64,000 nucleotides of DNA from Neurospora tetraspora (GCF_033439725.1 NW_026944387.1:3162001-3226000); one strand, 5' to 3'. Counted from the stretch's first letter, positions 1 through 11,440 are shown. Notes: generated from the letters alone by a model not told the origin. Numbers and translations: made by a program.

Positions 1-545
1 CTAAGCACGTGGTTAAACTTGCAGGGCTCTCCCTAGTCCAAAACCTTGGGAACCCCACCAAAGTAGATTTGAGTCGATTCTCCACTCCTCGAAAAAAGAA
101 ATTACCCCGTCCGATAGCACGACAGCTTTTCCGCCCAATTAGCGTACGATTCCCTAACAGCAAGTAGGGTAATGTTTGCCCTCGCCTCTAGCTCTAATTA
201 GGGCCCTCGGGCCGAAAAGAAGATTTTAAGAACGCCGATCGAAATCCGTAAGACCCCTTTTCCCTCCCCCTGAAATATTACCCTAAGAAACAGACGGTCC
301 CGGGCGGTAAAGAAAGGGTGGGGGTGGAGGGGCTGGTTAGGAGGATACCGAAGGAAGGCTTGGATTGAATGAAGGATACATTAGATGTAAAGACGCGGGA
401 GGTTTTCATCCGGTATTCGTGGTGACGGATATACGGTTTTTCCGCCCGGCTTTGAACGACGAAGGACCGCATGCCTAAATAGGCGACTAGTTAAAATTAG
501 ACAGTCAAGCGTGAATAAGATTATTGTTATTATAATATAAAAAAT
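1..545 (+). mobile_element. Decayed 3' end of a Tad-like LINE
   Basis: This is a non-coding LINE 3' terminal fragment that enters from the left edge. It aligns by eye, as reverse complement, with 31443-31879 (shared blocks include ttaccccgtccgata, ccctcgggccgaaa and aagaacgccgatcgaaat). Its last ~110 bases resemble the 3' end of the intact LINE at 47830-47950: both have acggttttYcC, then gaaggacc-catgcc, then a final gaataagaYtaYt. The open frames here are short and overlap on opposite strands, so I call no gene. The element body would lie left of the window. Confidence 0.7.
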
Positions 546-2470
546 TATATTAGGCAGCGGCATACGTAGTTGCCAAAAACCCTAGAGCCTACCAGTAAAC
601 ATTCAATAGTCAAATTCGTTACCCATTATAAACATTATTTCGAAAGTCATTAGGAAGCAGACTAATAAATGCCGGTAGCCGTAGTACCAACGGCCGTAGC
701 GGTAGCGGTCTAGAAGATATTAAAATGCTAAACAACATAGAAATATTCGAAGAAAACGAAGAATAGGGGGTTATAAATACAATTACAGAAGTAACCAACC
801 TTCTTAAACGTATAAGAGAATATATTAAAAAAGTATTATAATTAAACGTTTTTTTAGGCCTTTATTATAATCGCCTTTATAATAAATACGGACCCCCTAA
901 TTTATTGAATATATTAGCGGAAGAGAAATATTATACGTAAGTAGTTTGTATTAACAATTACCCTTGAATCCTAATAGTGGTACTATATATACCTAAAAGA
1001 AATTTTAATATTATACAGAAACCGTTGCGGTCCGCCTACGTAATTGCGACCCGCGAGTTTGGGAGTATAAAATCCGGGCCCGCGATAAAAAAGACGATGT
1101 TTAAAGATTAAAATTAACGACGACGATATAGACGATTCAAAGCTACAACGTAAATAATTAATAGCCGGGACGTTGAGAAATAGATTCTCGAATAGAAACA
1201 TATTATTTATACTATTCGTTTCGCGCTATTCAATTCTTTTGTAGATACCGACCGCGCTTTAATGGACTAAATCAACCTTTTAGCCTAGTAAGCGCCTACA
1301 TTATTCGAAGACCTCCTCTAATACAATAATAAAGTCAAATTTGGGAATACCCTTAAAACGCCGGTCGAAGAAGAGGAGTTGGATATTCCTAATATAAACA
1401 ATAACTATCTACGACCATCTATTATTAGTAAATTCGAGAAAGCCGAAATACGTAACGTATATTACCCCATTATTAAAGATAGTAATCACTTACTTTTATT
1501 ATCCTATTAAATATCGGATCCCTGCCGCCGAACCTTGTTTATAATATACGAGTTGCATTATAGTATTGATATTAAACCGTTTAATTTAAGTACTATTCAA
1601 TATTCGAATCGAATATTATTTACAAATCCGTAAATTATCCTATATCCTTATTATCGAACGAACGCTGGCTATATAGAAAAGCAGGTACTAGCATCCATTA
1701 CCGTACCTATGTGCCTGGATGCTAGGCATAGGCACATTCCGAAACCCGAGCCTACTTCTCCGAGCTAGCATCCCAATATATTACTCTAGCAAATACACAG
1801 CCTTACTACCCCCTTGTATATTATTTATATTAACAATATACCGTAATATTAATATACGTTAAATATATACTAATTACGTCCTTTTGCAAATAGTATATAT
1901 TATAGTATATTATAACCGATATTATATTGTGCTATATATAATATCCGAATATATCGTACCCAAATCGGGATTATAATTAATAAGCCCATATAGGACCTTC
2001 CGAAGATATATATTTCATATAGGAAATATATTAAATACCGCAATAATAATACCTTTGGCCGTATTGACTATATTTTTACGCATGAATAAAGCCGATATAA
2101 CGAGCGCTATATCTTTCTGGTGATTACGAAAATAGTGGTATTAAATACCGATTTTAATATTAATTTTGAGCTCCCCCGCGTCTATGTATAGGAAGCGCTA
2201 ATTATTAGCTTACTAACTGTTCTTATGGAGAGGGTATATATTATAAACGTTTCGAAGCTTTACGAGCGTTAGAAGCGGGATTATCGGCCGGTATTAATAT
2301 TAGTATCTTAAGATACTATTTGGATGTGAATTTGGAGGTTTGGAGGTTCTTCTTAATAGTACGTAATTATACCAAATCGTTTTATTCTTTACTACTATGC
2401 AAGCTACTAATAACCTAACGTGTACGTAGTATTGAATATATTCTAATTAATATATATTATAATTTAGTAT
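546..2470. other. AT-rich RIP-mutated sequence, origin unresolved
   Basis: Dense stop codons lie in all frames, but plus-strand stretches still read like former protein (for example around 1000-1110 and 1330-1470), with many TAA/TAG where CAA, CAG or TGG would fit. No transposase or polymerase motif can be recognised. A slightly GC-richer part at 1680-1800 contains near-repeats of gcatccat/ggatgctaggcataggcac. It is probably a decayed transposon whose family I cannot name. Confidence 0.4.
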
Positions 2471-2474
2471 ATTA

Positions 2475-2960
2475 AGGTTGGTTTTTCTTGTTTTTTTTAT
2501 TTCTCGTTTTATTTTGTGTGCTATCCGTCGCAGAGTTAGAAGTCTGACCGTAATGTATATTGCCTCTATGGCTTATTTAGCCCTATCTAATTACTATATT
2601 ACAATTCCTGTCCGTGTCTGTGCTGCTAATATAGCTTTCTTATGCCTCGCTATATATATATACCTTTATTAATTGATTGATTGATCTAGATGAACTACGC
2701 GCCAATTGAAGCGTTGAGCGTATTGCTCAATTGCATCGCTCAATTGCGTTGCATCGATCGCATTCCCAATCCGGCGCGCAGCGCTGGCGGCCGCCGGGAG
2801 TGGTGTAGTGCCGGGTGCAGGCGCTGGGCCGGGCAGCAGGCGCTGGGCGTAGTGGACCGTACGCTGGGTGGGCGGCAGCGGGGTGGGCGGCAGGCGGCGG
2901 GGGCGCGTGGGCACTGGGCACTGGGCACTGTAGCAGTAGGTAGATAATGCAAGCGTCCTT
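2475..2960. repeat. Unmutated island with GC-rich degenerate tandem repeats
   Basis: Base composition changes sharply. 2475-2685 is ordinary non-RIP sequence, and 2755-2935 is very GC-rich and built of imperfect gcgctgggc / gggcggcag units ending in three perfect gggcactg copies (about 2907-2930). Open frames exist on both strands, but all are low-complexity products of the same repeat with no recognisable domain, so none is called. The repeats lack C-to-T damage, so the patch either arrived late or is too short and divergent for RIP to recognise. Confidence 0.5.
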
Positions 2961-3044
2961 CGCGACTTCCTTATGATAATCTTCATATATATACCTATAG
3001 GTCCTGCGTCCTGACCTACAGGCTAGACCTACGCCTGGATAGGG

Positions 3045-3205
3045 ATCAATTTTTCTAAGCCGGGTGCCAATTTACCGTAAGAAATCTGGTGTAGTGCTAA
3101 TTTACCGTAGAAATCTATTTACCGTAGAGCGACGGTAGACTCGTTGAGTACGGTATATACGTACCGTACTAGGACGGTACTGGCACGGTATCCGCGATTC
3201 CTATA
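3045..3205. repeat. Short taccgta repeat cluster
   Basis: The sequence tttaccgtaNgaaatct occurs in three near-copies between about 3069 and 3128, followed by several taccgta/acggta words up to 3195, partly in inverted orientation. No coding frame is present. It could be the end of an LTR or a small foldback; I cannot decide. Confidence 0.4.
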
Positions 3206-3209
3206 TACC

Positions 3210-4462
3210 CAACTAAGTATAATACGACCGTTATTTACCCGGATATCTAACGACGTACTCTATCCTAATAATCCTTTACCACACCATAGCTACACTATAA
3301 AAACGTAGAAGATTAGCGAATACTTTATATTAATTAATAAAGCGAAATAAGTAATATTAAATTTAATTCGAATAATTTTAAATAATCCTTCCTATCGAAG
3401 GCAAATTTTAAGTACGGGCGGCCGTTAATAAAATTTAATATATTTAGTGAAACTATATCGCTGGGGCGGTATTTAGGGAAATCGACGCGTTTTTTATTAG
3501 TATTATCCTCGTATCGTTCTTAGGTATAACGAATTTATTAGACTACGAAATCCCAAATCTTTTAGAAGCGGTCCGCTAATTCGGAAGCCTTATAATATTC
3601 CTTTAGCTAAGCTAGTAATAAATTAAAGGGGGGTAGCGTATAAGGTTTAATACCTATTCAGGGGTAATAACTATAATTAGCGAAGAAGGGTAAAATACCC
3701 GTTAATAATAATACAGCGTTATTATTAACGAATTCCGCAATTAATAGCCACTTCGCCCAATCCGTCTACGCCCAATTAAAATATAATTGTAAAAATTACT
3801 CTATTTCTACGTTAATTTACTTAATTTGAATATTAGTTTAAGGGTAGAAAATAAATATTAATTTACAAATAATAGATAATGTCTTATAAAGGGTAAATAA
3901 AAAATATAATACGAATTAGGTACCCCTATCCGATAGTATATTATCTAATAGGCTATAAATTGAGTAAATTTAATCGATAAAACGGTCTACGAACTCCTCC
4001 GCCTATAAAGTTACCGTTAGGATATAATACCGTATTTTAATTAAATAGTTAACGACGACGGTAATATATTTAAAGATTTTACCGAAATAAATTTTCCCTA
4101 GGAGCGGGGTAACGTAATGGATAATAATATCCCTCTATAGTATTAAAAATACGGCCACAAATTTAAAGTAACTAATTAATCTTCGTGTTATTAATTTAAT
4201 CTTCGTATACGGGAAGTAACCTTTAGGAAAAATTCGTATATCGTTATATATCCCCTCCTAATTGAATTCGCGTTATAGGAACTTATAAATAGCGTTACGC
4301 CCGGGGTGGCCCGCGCCTAGAAGATTATATTAACGACTAATTAATTAAAAATAGAATTCTTCATTATAAAGGTCGATAATGATTCCATTTTACTATTTTG
4401 TAATACTGTTAACGATATAATATTCTAAGGAGGTACGATAGAAAACCTTCCCGATTATTAAT
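3210..4462 (-). pseudogene. Ty3/gypsy integrase relic
   Basis: Minus-strand reading, tolerating stops, gives an integrase core: a segment corresponding to VDRFIDLIYS, then LSDRGTQF (the conserved block around the second catalytic Asp), then a remnant of the QTDGQ..R.N region and a degraded W...L/AINC-like block. In intact elements this domain inserts the cDNA copy into the chromosome. Here it is broken by many TAA/TAG codons. No reverse transcriptase of this copy is present: MULE copy 1 abuts it on the upstream side, and the sequence beyond the MULE does not continue the gene. Confidence 0.75.
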
Positions 4463-4523
4463 GGCATTTGCTCCGGGGGCACAGGCCTTAGGCTCTGGGG
4501 GCCCCAAACCTTAAGGGGGCCCC
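4463..4523 (+). repeat. Left TIR of MULE copy 1
   Basis: This 61-bp end is the inverted complement of 8243-8303 with few mismatches. Within it gctcYgggggc occurs twice, and two ggggcccc palindromes flank accttaag, so the TIR is itself internally repetitive and self-complementary. Confidence 0.85.
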
Positions 4524-4796
4524 AATATTTCAATCCTTGGCACGTTATTTTGATGTAAAATAGTATTTACATGGTAAATTCCAGACTGTTACGTATATAT
4601 GAAAAAAGATAATAGCGATGTCCAGTGATATAATTTTGTATGGGGATTTCTATGGTATACAATGTTTTGCACATGGGATAGTTCTATGGTATTTATTTAT
4701 ACTACGAAAGACTATTATACTTTGAAAGACTATTATACTTTGAAAGACTATGGTACTAAATTGGATTTCGTGATACTTGGTATGGTGTTTTAAATT

Positions 4797-7700
4797 CTAG
4801 TGTTATTGATTGGGTCTATTTATACGATTACTTCGTATAACCTTGGAGGCTAGTAAGCCTACTTGAGCCCTACCTCTCTTGCGTTTAACCGCTTACTTAA
4901 TAGGAGAGTTCGATTTTAGTGTAATTATTTGAATAGAATTTGATTTTAGCTTTAGAGACGAGAGTTTTAGTGTAGTTACTTGAATGCAATCTAGTATTGG
5001 CTTTGGAGAGGACTACTATTGTTTTGGCTACTCTAGAGATAAGCCGAAGTTGTACGCTGGCTCTGGCTCTGGTTCTGGTTCTGGAGAGGGCTTTGGAGAG
5101 GGCTCTATAGAGGGTAAGAATTTTAGCTGTAATTTTAGCTCTAAAGAGAGTTTTGGAGAGATTTTTGGAGAGAGTTCTAGAGGCGGGAGCTCTAAAAGCG
5201 GGAATAGAGACTCTGATTCTGATTTTGACTCTGATTTTGGCTTTGGCTTTGGTATAGCCATTTGAATATAGTTTAGTACTAGTTTTGGAGATGAAAGGTC
5301 GCTTCCTGATATTGCCTCCGACTCGCTATTATAGTCTAAAGTATTAGAGTTAACCGGTTCCTATACGCGCTTGCGTTTAGTAGAATTGGGAGTAAGTTCG
5401 TCGATGTTTTCGTTCTCCTAGTGAGATAGTTTGCGCCGAATATTAGGTTGTAAGCGAGGTAGGTTATTGAGGTTGATCTGTTTGATGGGCTTAGCCTTCT
5501 TGCTCCCTTTCTTGCTCTTTGACGCTGGTGTGGCCGTGGCCTTCTTGCTCCCCTTCTTTGAACTAGGTGTGGCCTTCTGCTTTTTAGGGGTCTTAGGGGT
5601 CTTGGGGGTCTTAGGAGTTTTGGGAGTTTTTTGTTTCTTTGTCTTTGGGGGGAGCGCGTGCTCGTTAGGGATAGTTCTGGTAGAGTTCTTCGCTCGACCT
5701 TTCTTCTTAGTAACGCGGGGGTTTTTAAGACGAACGTAGAAATCGTTAAGATCTTGGTCAAAAAGATCAGTTCATAATTATATATAGATATATAGATAGT
5801 AGATAAGGGACTTATAAGTGGTACTTTAAAGTATTAACGAAGGTATATATAAATAAATTTTAAAAGCTTTTTTATAATTAACTGTTTGAATATTTTATAG
5901 CGGTAAGGTAGTCTATACTAGAGAGGAATATTGTAATGCTCGTTATAAGGGGGGAGGGGAGGAGGATCTTTACGCTAATTAATTAGCCGACTCCTGTCTA
6001 TTTAAAAGTATTTACAATTAATTATTTCTAGTGTAATAAATGTAATTTACAAAGGGAAATTACTTAAATAACCGCGGGTAATAAATTTATAACGTTAACG
6101 AATTTAGTAAATTATTAGCTTCTATTTAAAAGTTCTATACTATTCGTCGGCTATTTCGAAAATAGTAGAAACTAATTTAAAAATATCGCTATTACCGTTA
6201 AGAAAGTAATTCTTAACGCTAAAATTATTAGATTTAATTAGGGAGGTAACCCTTATATCAAAATTTCTATACTATTTAATATAATAGTATACCTATTAAT
6301 CTTTAATAAGTAGCCAATTCTGTTAGATATATCGAAGAACTATCTTTTAAACTACAAATCGCTTCTTCAAATCTTCCTATGCAATAAAGAATTCTAGCTC
6401 TATTTTATTATGCATTATAAGTTTAAATTACTTTACAATACTATAGGGGTCGTTAGTAATTATTAAATTAATTAAAGGGTTAGTACTATATATTGAGGTA
6501 TAGAGATTATAATTCTAATTATCGAATAGAATAGGGGTTGCCTATTTATTAATACCTTCTTCGTCGTTAAAATTCTTGCTATCGTATCGCCGTCTTTAGC
6601 CTTCTTGAATTTGAACTTGGCGTTATATAAAATATTCTTAATAATATAGAATAAATGGAATTATTATTAAGTATTAAAGAAGATTTCTATTAAAGATTCC
6701 TTTATTTCCTTATATTTATTAATAATAACGACCGTCGGCTCTAGCAGGTTATATTGTAATTGTATCTATTTAGTAATATTAATTAGAAAACCGAACGCCG
6801 CCTACTTCTCGTTATTAATAATACCAAAGATATAATTGAAAATAGAACCAATATTAGTTATATTAGAAATTTAATAGAATAGATAATTAAAGCGATTTAT
6901 GTTATACGTATTATTAATACGTATAACCTTATAAAAGCGTTGAACTATATATATATGATGCGGGAAAATAAATATAATACTTAATAGTTTTATTTTATTA
7001 TTTAAATCCATCTTTTTAATATATTTAATATTATTACTGTTAAAAGCTTTAATTAGAGCGCTTATTAGGGTATAGCTATCGAAATTACGTCGGCGAATAT
7101 GTATACGTACGTTATAAATATCCTTCTTAATATATATTAATTTTAAATAATTATTTTATACGACGGAAGCGATCTTTCGAATTCGTATAGCGTTGAATTT
7201 AGAAATATTATCGATAATTTTAAGTATTTCTAATTTTATTTTACAATATTAGTGATAAATAAAGGAGTTGTACAATTAAGGGTAATTATATATTTAATAT
7301 TAGGGATGTAAATGAAAATATTAGAAACTATCCTCCTTTTTTATAATAGTTATCTAATTATAATTATATTTACGCGAAGCGAATTTTCGAATTATTACCC
7401 TAAATTTACGAAGTTAACTATATTAGTTATAGAAGAAGTAATATTATATATATTCGCTTGCTAGAACTCTAAGCTTTATATTTCGGCCGTTTCGGTAATT
7501 GATTGTAAAACTGTAATCTTTTACCTATTTATTAACCGCTTTATAAAGGTCCTAGATTATAGTAGCGGAAAGTATAGCGCTAGCTAGTGGCTTAATAATT
7601 ATATCCTTATAATCAATAATAATACCCTCCTCATCTAAATCTAACTCTAACCGCTCATTACAATTTAAATCGGAATCTAAATCGCTCTCTTACTAAAGTA

Positions 7701-7920
7701 ACTATATTAAAGGAGGTAGATTAGGATTGGAATTGGATAATTGTATACTAGAGTCGTTGGAATCGCTGGAATCGCTGGGAGAGTTAACGAAAGTATTATC
7801 GTTAGAGAAGCTTTCCCACTCCTCGTCGATGTCGGTAAAAGGATCGCTATCGCTATCGCTATCGCTATCCTCGATATAGGTAAGGTCGATGGGCGCATCT
7901 AGTTCCTAAGGCGGCGCCAT
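4797..7920 (-). pseudogene. MULE transposase, copy 1 (RIP-inactivated)
   Basis: The reading starts at the ATG whose complement is 7918-7920 (MAPP start, shared with copy 2) and has an acidic Ser/Asp N-terminus in which cgctat repeats (about 7847-7870) encode SDSDSDSD. It ends near 4797. The centre aligns with the MULE catalytic region of copies 2 and 3 but is full of stops. The C-terminal part, about 5336-5761, is Lys/Pro-rich (KTPKTPK and KKGSKKA words). The last part, 5028-5261, is an SPEPEPEP / LELPPLEL low-complexity tail. The product would cut and paste the element by a DDE mechanism; this copy cannot be functional. Confidence 0.75.
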
Positions 7921-8242
7921 CTTTGCGCGCAATATTTTAAAGCTTTAAGAAAGTTAATAAATAATTTAATAATATACATAATTAATATTTACGTAGGTAC
8001 GATTAATTCTAGCCTATTCTAGTAATAAAAGGTAGTTTAATTATAAAGAGAGAGTTAAAAGAAGGTTAGGTTGAAAGGTATATTCAAAAATTACTAAATC
8101 TAAAGATAGGGGTCGTACACATAGAGTCCACTAGTTGACTAGGCTTAGCACTATCTTACACAGAAAGGGTATTGTACGATTACTATCTGACTATATTAAA
8201 AGGTTGAAAAAAATAACGTACACGTTAAACCCTAACCCGATT

Positions 8243-8303
8243 GGGGCCCCCTTAAGGTTTGGGGCCCCCCTAGACAAAGGCTTGTGCCCCCGGAGCAAAT
8301 GCC
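8243..8303 (-). repeat. Right TIR of MULE copy 1
   Basis: Inverted partner of 4463-4523. It ends with ggagcaaatgcc, as copies 2 and 3 do (gagcaaatgcc, ggagtaaatgcc). Confidence 0.85.
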
Positions 8304-8930
8304 CTTTAGGGTCTTAAAAAGTATCGAGAAGCTCTAGACCTATACGCTTGTCTACGTTAGGGTCGCTATAATCAAAGCGAATTTTCTACAGCAGGCGATC
8401 GGGTATACAGTTGGCTAGCTATTATACAAAGGGAAGTAGTTCGACCTTAATAGGTAGTAAAAGGCTAGAGTAAAGGTAGTAGAAATATACCTCCAAATCG
8501 CCTATAGATTGGCCGTTTATATATAGCTTCGCTTCGGCGCTATAAATCTAAACGTTAATTTCTTTGGCAATCCCCGTAAATTTGTTAAAATAGGGAAGAA
8601 CGGGCTTCGGGGTTGCAGAAGTTTTGACGGCGGCGAATTTAAAGACGAAAGCTTGAATAGCCATAGCGAATTACTACTGGCGCTCGTTGGCCGTTCAAGC
8701 CCGAGGAATAGAAACTATAGTTATAAAGAAGAAAGAAAAAGGGCGTATAAAGACGGTCGAAAAAGGGGCTTTCCTATGTAAACGTTGTAGAAGGAAATTG
8801 GCGGTCTAAAAAGATAAAATTAAAGAAGAAGGTCAACAATATATTACGGATCTACTAGGTGTGTACGGTAATAGGGGTAGAATAGAACTTAAGATTATTA
8901 ATAAGGAGGAAGAGAGAGCTTATAGACCCG
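8304..8930 (-). pseudogene. Unrecognised decayed ORF
   Basis: The minus strand from about 8664 downwards reads as a fairly well preserved protein-like stretch starting MAIQAFVFKFAAVKTSATP and continuing past KFTGIAKEINV and PIKVELLPFV with a few stops. It is less mutated than its neighbours. No domain can be recognised; a retroelement Gag is possible but unsupported. It is cut on the left by MULE copy 1. Confidence 0.35.
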
Positions 8931-8935
8931 AAGGT

Positions 8936-9290
8936 CTGTGGGCACAGTGAAATACTGGAAAGAACAGGTGGCCTGCAGGATTGGCCAATCAGAAGGCACG
9001 GACTCGAACCGAGGCCTGGCCCAGAGCCCATGGGGGTTCTGCAGCCAGGCACAACACCTCTGGGCAGCAGCCCATCACAGTGCCCGAAAAACCCGAAAGT
9101 TTTTCCAACTACGAGGTTCGAACTCGCAGCCTAGGCAGCTTCGGTTAAATGTCACGGCAGCGAAAAACCACTACACTTCCGGCCCGCGTCCCCGCAAAAG
9201 GGTACAAGTAACCGAAGCTGTCAATTCGGTCGCTCAAGTGGTCTTATATAGGCGATGGATGCACCCCGCAATGCATCCATCACACTACTC
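8936..9290 (-). mobile_element. tRNA-like / SINE-like unit
   Basis: This is a GC-rich unmutated island. On the minus strand it carries an A-box-like GTGTAGTGG (about 9167-9175), followed about 45 bases later by a T-arm-like GCGAGTTCGAACCTCGT whose 5-bp stem encloses TTCGAAC. A second, perfect pol III B-box, GGTTCGAGTCC, lies further downstream (complement at about 9001-9011). Two tRNA-like promoter parts in tandem fit a tRNA-derived SINE. The 7-bp acceptor stem does not pair, so it is not a functional tRNA. Boundaries and target duplication are not clear, and an LTR fragment is the main alternative. Confidence 0.5.
9254..9281. repeat. Perfect 10-bp inverted repeat
   Basis: gatggatgca, an 8-base loop, then tgcatccatc. 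It lies beside a TATA-like tatata (9245-9250) at the upstream end of the SINE-like unit. Confidence 0.8.
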
Positions 9291-10410
9291 AACCAATGTT
9301 TTTGAAATCGATCGATTTATTTAATAAAAACGAATTATTAACGACCCCGCTTAAGAACCGCTCCCCTACGATAAAAAGGAACTCCGTAATAAAACCCTTT
9401 ATATAATCCATCCCTAATATTACAACGAAATCGAAATTTTTAATAAATATAATTCGAATATATTATTAGAATACTGACTGTATAATTACAAAATCGAATT
9501 TAACGAAGGTTATCAATTAAAAGAATTTAGTTATAGTCCCCTATATAAAATATCCTTTAATAAATTAGAGGCAATACGGAAATATCTTTTAAAAAACCTA
9601 TCAAAGGGATTTATTGAAGTAAATTCATCCCTATAGGCGGCACCCGTTTTATTCGTTAAGAAGGTTAATAATAATTTCCATTTTTATGTTAACTATTAGA
9701 AATTTAATATAATTATTCAAAAAAATCAATACCCTCTACCGTTAATCGAAGAGACCCTTACTAAAATAATAAAAATATAATAGTTTATAAAGATTAATAT
9801 CCGCCAAACGTTTTACTACATCCGGATAAAGCTAAAGGATAAGGAATTAATAACTTTCCGTACTAGTATAAAAACTTTTAAATATAAAGTATTACCGTTC
9901 GGTCTTATTAACAGACCAATTAACTTCTAAAGTTTCATTAATTCGGTTCTAGGCAAATACTTAAGCAATTTCTATACCGCTTACATTAACAATATTTTAA
10001 TTTACTCCAATACTCTAAAAGATTATAAAAAGTATATCCAAAAAGTATTTCGAAGGCTAAAGGAGGCCGGGTTATAAAAGGACTTTAAAAAATATAAATT
10101 CTACATTATACAAACAAAATTACTAAATTTTATTATAAGAAGAGAAAGAGTTTTAATAAATTTAAAAAAAGTTGAAGGTATTAAAAAATAAGTAATACTT
10201 TTTAATTTAAAAAGAATCCAATCTTTCTTAAAATTCTACAACTTCTACCGTAAATTTATTAAAGACTACGGCCGCGTAGCGCGTCCCTTTACGAACTTGA
10301 TACAAAAAGGAGAAGCGTTTACTTAAATTAATAAATACTAAACCACCTTTGAAGAATTTAAAAGATTATTTGTAGAAGCCCTATTATTAAAATATTTCCG
10401 TCATAATATA

Positions 10411-10530
10411 TTATTATTGGTCTTATACATGCTAACTAACTATGTAGTCCACCCAGTGGGTATGCGGTGCTGCTTCCGTTCTTAGTCGGTGGGAAAAACC
10501 GTGCCGCAGCCGGCTGAAAACCCTCCGCTA
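10411..10530 (-). mobile_element. 120-bp severely 5'-truncated LINE insertion
   Basis: An unmutated GC-rich insert breaks the gypsy RT/RNaseH junction. It is flanked by ccgtcataatat (10398-10409) and ccgttataatat (10531-10542), a 12-bp target duplication with one C/T difference. Its reverse complement resembles the last ~120 bases of the intact LINE (47830-47950): gggttttcagccggc, cacggtttttccc, then tagttagttagcat and ataagac near the 3' end. This is the product expected when LINE reverse transcription stops early. Confidence 0.65.
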
Positions 10531-11268
10531 CCGTTATAATATGAAAATAAGGGTTAAAACGGATATTAGTAATAGAATATTAGCGGGAATATTATTTTAA
10601 TTATAAAAGGATATTAGAACATAGTACCCGGTCATTTTCTTCTCAAAAGTTATATAAGGCGCCGAATATAACTACCCTATTTACAATAAAGAATTACTCG
10701 CTATTATTAAAGCCTTTTAAACGTAATAACCCGAATTCGTCGGCCTCCGGTAGAATAAACCGTTTATAAATATTACTAATTATTAAATATTCGAATATTT
10801 TAGTACGAAGCGCCTCCTTAACTTTCAATAGGCCGGATAAGTAGAATTCCTATCCTAATACTACTTCGAAATTACGTATCGGCCTAGTACGAGGAACGCA
10901 ATAACGGACGCGCTTTCCCAAAAATCCGAAGATTTTAAAACTTAGAAGGATAAACATATACTATATATTCTAAATATTCAAACCGGTAGAAGAAGACGCA
11001 ACCGAAGTTTCTATTATCGCTTTTATTATTACTGCTTCCGGCCTATTAGAAGAATCAATCCCAATTATAACTTTAAATATACATAAATTAAACCCCGTTA
11101 AACCGGAAGGATACGAATTAATAGATGTACTTATAAAAACTTAACCGAGAGGACGAATCCCTAGAAGAATATCGCGTCTATATTTATAATTTAGACCCCA
11201 ACTTCGTAATACCAGCTCATAGATTTTTAATATATTAAAATCGTTTAATCGTCCCCGAAGTAAATAAC

Positions 11269-11440
11269 TGTTGGAAGTCCGTGCCCTGGGCCGCCCATTC
11301 ACCGGCTTTGCCCATTCACTGGGCCGTTCCATTACCAGCACTCCCTTCCAGGTATTTAGGCTGCCCTGGTTTTCGTTTCTCCTCTTCCGTTAGACAACTA
11401 CAATCAAGCCCTTTTCGTTGTCGCCTTCCAGCCTCCATCA
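11269..11440 (+). mobile_element. Solo LTR, family 1, with 5-bp TSD
   Basis: The 172-bp sequence starts tgttggaagtccgtgccc and ends cctccatca, flanked on both sides by ataac (11264-11268 and 11441-11445). It interrupts the gypsy integrase, and the flanks rejoin exactly as in the related copy at about 62300-62330. Near-identical copies lie at 31880-32051 and (inverted) 38118-38277. It shows no RIP damage although its host element is riddled with it, so it inserted later or is too short for RIP. Confidence 0.85.

Larger units (their letters stand above)
4463..8303 (-). mobile_element. MULE DNA transposon, copy 1
   Basis: The element is bounded by ~61-bp terminal inverted repeats starting ggcatttgctccgggggca and ending tgcccccggagcaaatgcc. 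It encodes a decayed Mutator-like transposase on the minus strand and is about 3.84 kb, close to copy 2 (33654-37399). Just inside the right end is the telomere-like word aaaccctaaccc. No 8-bp target duplication is visible: the flanks are ...gattattaat and ctttagggt..., unlike copy 2. Copy 1 is heavily RIP-mutated. Confidence 0.85.

Noticed and set aside
2669-2986. Overlapping ORFs in the GC-rich patch
   Set aside because: Four frames on both strands are open simply because the sequence is GC-rich and repetitive; none has a domain or consistent start context.
5431-5739. Plus-strand ORF rich in Gly/Leu/Phe
   Set aside because: Antisense of the Lys/Pro-rich MULE tail; the same antisense frames appear at 16091-16387 and 36225-36500.
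9100-9195. A functional tRNA gene on the minus strand
   Set aside because: The T-arm and A-box look right, but the acceptor stem cannot pair and the anticodon arm is not convincing. It is better explained as a tRNA-derived SINE.
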